Below are positions 61,843 to 64,000 of a stretch of DNA of 64,000 bases, in pieces. The position numbers and the translations under genes are program-made. Position 1 is the first letter of the stretch; the number at the start of each line of letters is the position of its first letter. The stretch lies in assembly GCA_965203755.1 (NCBI GenBank), contig OZ241910.1, positions 3,038,001-3,102,000 of the forward strand, given 5' to 3'. Source of the stretch: UBA6055 sp965203755 (GTDB lineage: Bacteria > Chloroflexota > Anaerolineae > Aggregatilineales > Phototrophicaceae). A model generated the notes under the pieces. It made no database searches and was not told where the DNA came from. It saw only the letters and a list, made by a program, of their open reading frames with translations.

Positions 61843-63042
61843 TTAAACTTTTTTGCCGCCTTTATACACGGCCGCCACCTGGCGCACCTGGCGAATATCG
61901 GCAAGCGGGTCGCCGTCAATCACCAGCAGGTCAGCGAACTTGCCCGGCTCGATGCTGCCGATTTCATCCTCCCAGCGCAGGATTTTGGCATTGTTCAGGG
62001 TGACGATGCCAATGGCTTCCATCGGCGGAATGCCATTGGCGACCAGAAGCTCCAGTTCCCTTGCCATGCTGTAGTGATGCGGCGCCAGTGGGTTGCCGCC
62101 GGCATCCGAACCGCTGCCGAGAAAGACGTTCTTAGAACGCGCCAGCGCGATGGTTTTGCGGATTTGCCCGATCCCTTTTTCGATCATGGGCCGGCGCCGT
62201 TCGGCATCGGCCTGTTGTACCGGCGAGAGCGGGTAACTTTCCAGGTCAGGGTTGCCAACCCCCAGCGTCAACACCAGCGCGGCGCCGTTGGCGACCATCA
62301 TGTCGGCGGTCTCTTCGTCGAGATAAGTGCCGTGTTCAATCGAATCAACGCCAGCCAGTATACAGTTTTTGATGCCGCCAGCGCCGTGGCAGTGCGCCGC
62401 CACCGTCCGGCCCATCATGTGCGCCGTCTCGACGGCCGCCTTGATTTCGGCGACGGTGAACTGGCTGGCCATGATGTCTTGCCCGGGGGTGGCGCTGCCG
62501 CCGGTGGCCATTAATTTCACGGTGTCGGCGCCGGCTTTAATTTGCTCGCGGGCGGCTTTGCGGACTTCGTCGGGTCCGTCGGCTTCGCGGGCGATAAAGT
62601 GGGCATGCCCGCCAGTCATCGAGATCACGCGGCCGGATGTTTTCATGCGCGGGCCTTGGATAAAGCCGGCCTGAATCGCGCTCCGCAGCGACATCTCGAT
62701 GTATTTTTCGCCGCCGATGTCGCGCACAGTCGTGGTGCCATGCGACAGGATCCGCCTCACGATATCGACCGCTTCGAGCGCCAGCGCGTCGCGGGGACGT
62801 TCCAGCAAGGCGAAGACACTTTCGGCGCCGTTGTAACAGACGTGGATATGAGCGTCAATCAGCCCCGGCAGCAGCCACTTGCCGGATAAATCAGCCCAAG
62901 CCGCATTTTGAGCCGCCGCCGGCAGGTTATCCATTTGACCGACCCAAGCAATCCGTTCATCTTGGACATAGACAGCTGCGTTTTCTAATGGCTCGCCGCC
63001 CAGTCCATCAATCAGAACCGCGCCAGCCAGTACCAATTCCAT
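61843..63042 (-). CDS. Metal-dependent amidohydrolase (prolidase/imidazolonepropionase-like)
   Basis: A 399-residue amidohydrolase with a two-metal TIM barrel. It has the metal pair LIDAHIHVCYNG, the lysine in ADTVKLMATGG, histidines in VAAHCHGAGG and DSIEHGTYLDEE, and the catalytic aspartate in GSGSDAGGNP. This pattern fits the subgroup that hydrolyses Xaa-Pro or N-acyl amino acids and related cyclic amides. AAGGAGG lies five bases before ATG 63042, which begins LVLAGAVLIDGLGGEPL. Neighbouring peptide transporter and racemase genes support a role in amino-acid derivative breakdown. Confidence 0.9.
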   Translation of the reverse strand: MELVLAGAVLIDGLGGEPLENAAVYVQDERIAWVGQMDNLPAAAQNAAWADLSGKWLLPGLIDAHIHVCYNGAESVFALLERPRDALALEAVDIVRRILSHGTTTVRDIGGEKYIEMSLRSAIQAGFIQGPRMKTSGRVISMTGGHAHFIAREADGPDEVRKAAREQIKAGADTVKLMATGGSATPGQDIMASQFTVAEIKAAVETAHMMGRTVAAHCHGAGGIKNCILAGVDSIEHGTYLDEETADMMVANGAALVLTLGVGNPDLESYPLSPVQQADAERRRPMIEKGIGQIRKTIALARSKNVFLGSGSDAGGNPLAPHHYSMARELELLVANGIPPMEAIGIVTLNNAKILRWEDEIGSIEPGKFADLLVIDGDPLADIRQVRQVAAVYKGGKKV

Positions 63043-63099
63043 AAAACCCTCCTTGTTCAATTCATCTTGATGTGCGCGTGAGCCGATTTGCGCTGCCGG

Positions 63100-63867
63100 C
63101 TAGTTTTTGCTGTGATACAAATCGGCTGGCGCTGCTGCCTGACCCGATGCGATTTTGGGCGGTGTCATATAGGCTCGTTTGGAGTGGCTCAAGCCGGCGC
63201 CGAGCATCGCTTCCAAAAATTTCAACTGAACCCGCGCCGGATTCAAAAAAGGCACCCCCAGTTCGGCTTGGCAGGCTTCCGGGATTTCCAGAAAGCCCAT
63301 GCTCATGCAGCCAACAATCAGCGCATCGGCGCGGTCCTGTTCAATCGCTTTGCGCCCTTCTTCCAAGGTGACTTCAATGGCAAGCTCGCGGTCGCGGTGC
63401 AGTTCCAAAACCGGAATGTTCACCGCCCGCACACTGGCCAGCTTGGCGCCGCCGCCGCCATTGCGGAGCGTCTGCTCTAGTGGGCCCACGACGCTGTCGG
63501 TAACTGTGATGACAGAATAGCGGCGTCCGACTGCCGATGCCATCAGCGAGGTGGCCTGCCCGGCGCCGACCACGGGAATCTCGACGATTTCGCGCAGGGC
63601 ATCCAGGCCAGGGTCGCCATAACAGCCCAGCAAAATGCCATCCCAGCCTTCCGCTTGCAGCTGATGTGCTTTTTTGACGGTTTCGGGGATCGACAGATAT
63701 TCTTCGTACATGCTTTCAATCGAGCCGGGCCCAGCAGGGATGTCGGTGATGTCAACTTGGGTGTCGGCGCTGGCGTGGCGCTGGAGATATTCGCGGCGCC
63801 GGCCAAGCTCTGCCTGTCCTTCAGGCGTCCGACCCATGGGTCCTGATACGAGGTAAATCAATTTCAT
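63100..63867 (-). CDS. Asp/Glu/hydantoin racemase-family protein
   Basis: A 255-residue member of the Asp/Glu racemase superfamily. The two catalytic-cysteine regions are present: GILLGCYGDPGLDALRE and ALIVGCMSMGFLEI, with VVGAGQATSLMASAVGRRY between them. The family includes hydantoin and allantoin racemases and maleate isomerases, so the substrate is open. ATG at 63867 has AGGAG eight bases upstream. It lies between the amidohydrolase gene and a gene that runs off the window, all in one direction. Confidence 0.87.
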   Translation of the reverse strand: MKLIYLVSGPMGRTPEGQAELGRRREYLQRHASADTQVDITDIPAGPGSIESMYEEYLSIPETVKKAHQLQAEGWDGILLGCYGDPGLDALREIVEIPVVGAGQATSLMASAVGRRYSVITVTDSVVGPLEQTLRNGGGGAKLASVRAVNIPVLELHRDRELAIEVTLEEGRKAIEQDRADALIVGCMSMGFLEIPEACQAELGVPFLNPARVQLKFLEAMLGAGLSHSKRAYMTPPKIASGQAAAPADLYHSKN

Positions 63868-63898
63868 TTGTGCAACTCCTGTTGTATAAATGGCTTGC

Positions 63899-64000
63899 TT
63901 ACGGATTGATTTTGTCAAGCGCCGCGCCGACGATCTTGGCGGCCGATTCAAATGCCCAGGCGACGCGGTTAATGCCGCGGACCAGGTGCGTCCGCGTTAC
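63899..64000 (-). CDS. C-terminal end of an unidentified gene
   Basis: The window edge cuts this gene. The last 33 codons, ending at TAA 63901-63899, read THLVRGINRVAWAFESAAK and finish GAALDKINP. The next gene starts 32 bases later on the same strand, so it probably belongs to the same operon as the racemase. The fragment is too short to assign. Confidence 0.55.
   Translation of the reverse strand, partial: VTRTHLVRGINRVAWAFESAAKIVGAALDKINP

Overview
The window is GC-rich DNA from a bacterium that looks like a heterotrophic member of the Chloroflexota (Anaerolineae-like). This is an inference. It rests on the many ABC transporters with their own binding proteins, a secreted protein with long TPT/TPS linkers, a CoxSLM-type molybdenum hydroxylase cluster with maturation genes, class I xylose isomerase, GH51 arabinofuranosidase and LutABC. 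No rRNA, tRNA or CRISPR array was seen.

Layout. 1-4.2 kb: an orphan sugar-type binding protein that is an internal tandem duplication, then an overlapping PFK-like/ROK kinase pair. 4.4-6.5 kb: GH51 arabinofuranosidase. 6.5-12.4 kb: a tightly overlapping four-gene MacAB-like ABC operon in which one ATPase carries an AbrB-type DNA-binding tail. 12.4-17.3 kb: MFS permease, a frameshifted DNA methyltransferase with a nuclease-like C-terminus, an aldo/keto reductase and a phosphoesterase. 17.4-28.2 kb: molybdenum hydroxylase (Fe-S, Mo and FAD subunits) with MoxR, VWA, XdhC, MoeA-like and MocA-like maturation proteins, interrupted by a secreted TPT-rich protein. 28.2-30.5 kb: an AT-rich insert with one membrane-anchored HerA-type ATPase. 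30.5-37.0 kb (minus): a sugar-uptake operon (binding protein, two permeases, DUF4380-like protein, glycosidase, membrane protein). 37-46.8 kb: LLM oxidoreductase and MBL-fold protein, xylAB, lutABC, a sugar-phosphate-isomerase-type TIM barrel and a zinc alcohol dehydrogenase. 54.7-64 kb (minus): an oligopeptide ABC operon whose binding protein is circularly permuted, then CapA, amidohydrolase and Asp/Glu racemase genes and the end of another gene.

The most unusual region is 46.8-54.7 kb. Five paralogous genes for an eight-helix membrane protein with exported beta-type domains lie head to tail, separated by four homologous spacers of exactly 82 bp. Three of them share an almost identical 3' module of about 500 bp and others share near-identical 5' halves, so the copies are mosaics. 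Two copies carry long homopolymeric C tracts (C11 and C14 on the coding strand) at the same place, just before the last membrane helix, and both are out of frame by one base. A third copy has C7 there and is in frame. This is the architecture of a phase-variable, recombining surface-protein family. I know of no description of this one, but tract lengths in a single assembly may be wrong.

Metabolically, the window describes uptake and breakdown of plant-type sugars (arabinose, xylose and an unidentified glycan), peptide uptake linked to amidohydrolase and racemase genes, lactate oxidation, and oxidation of an unknown small molecule by a molybdenum hydroxylase.
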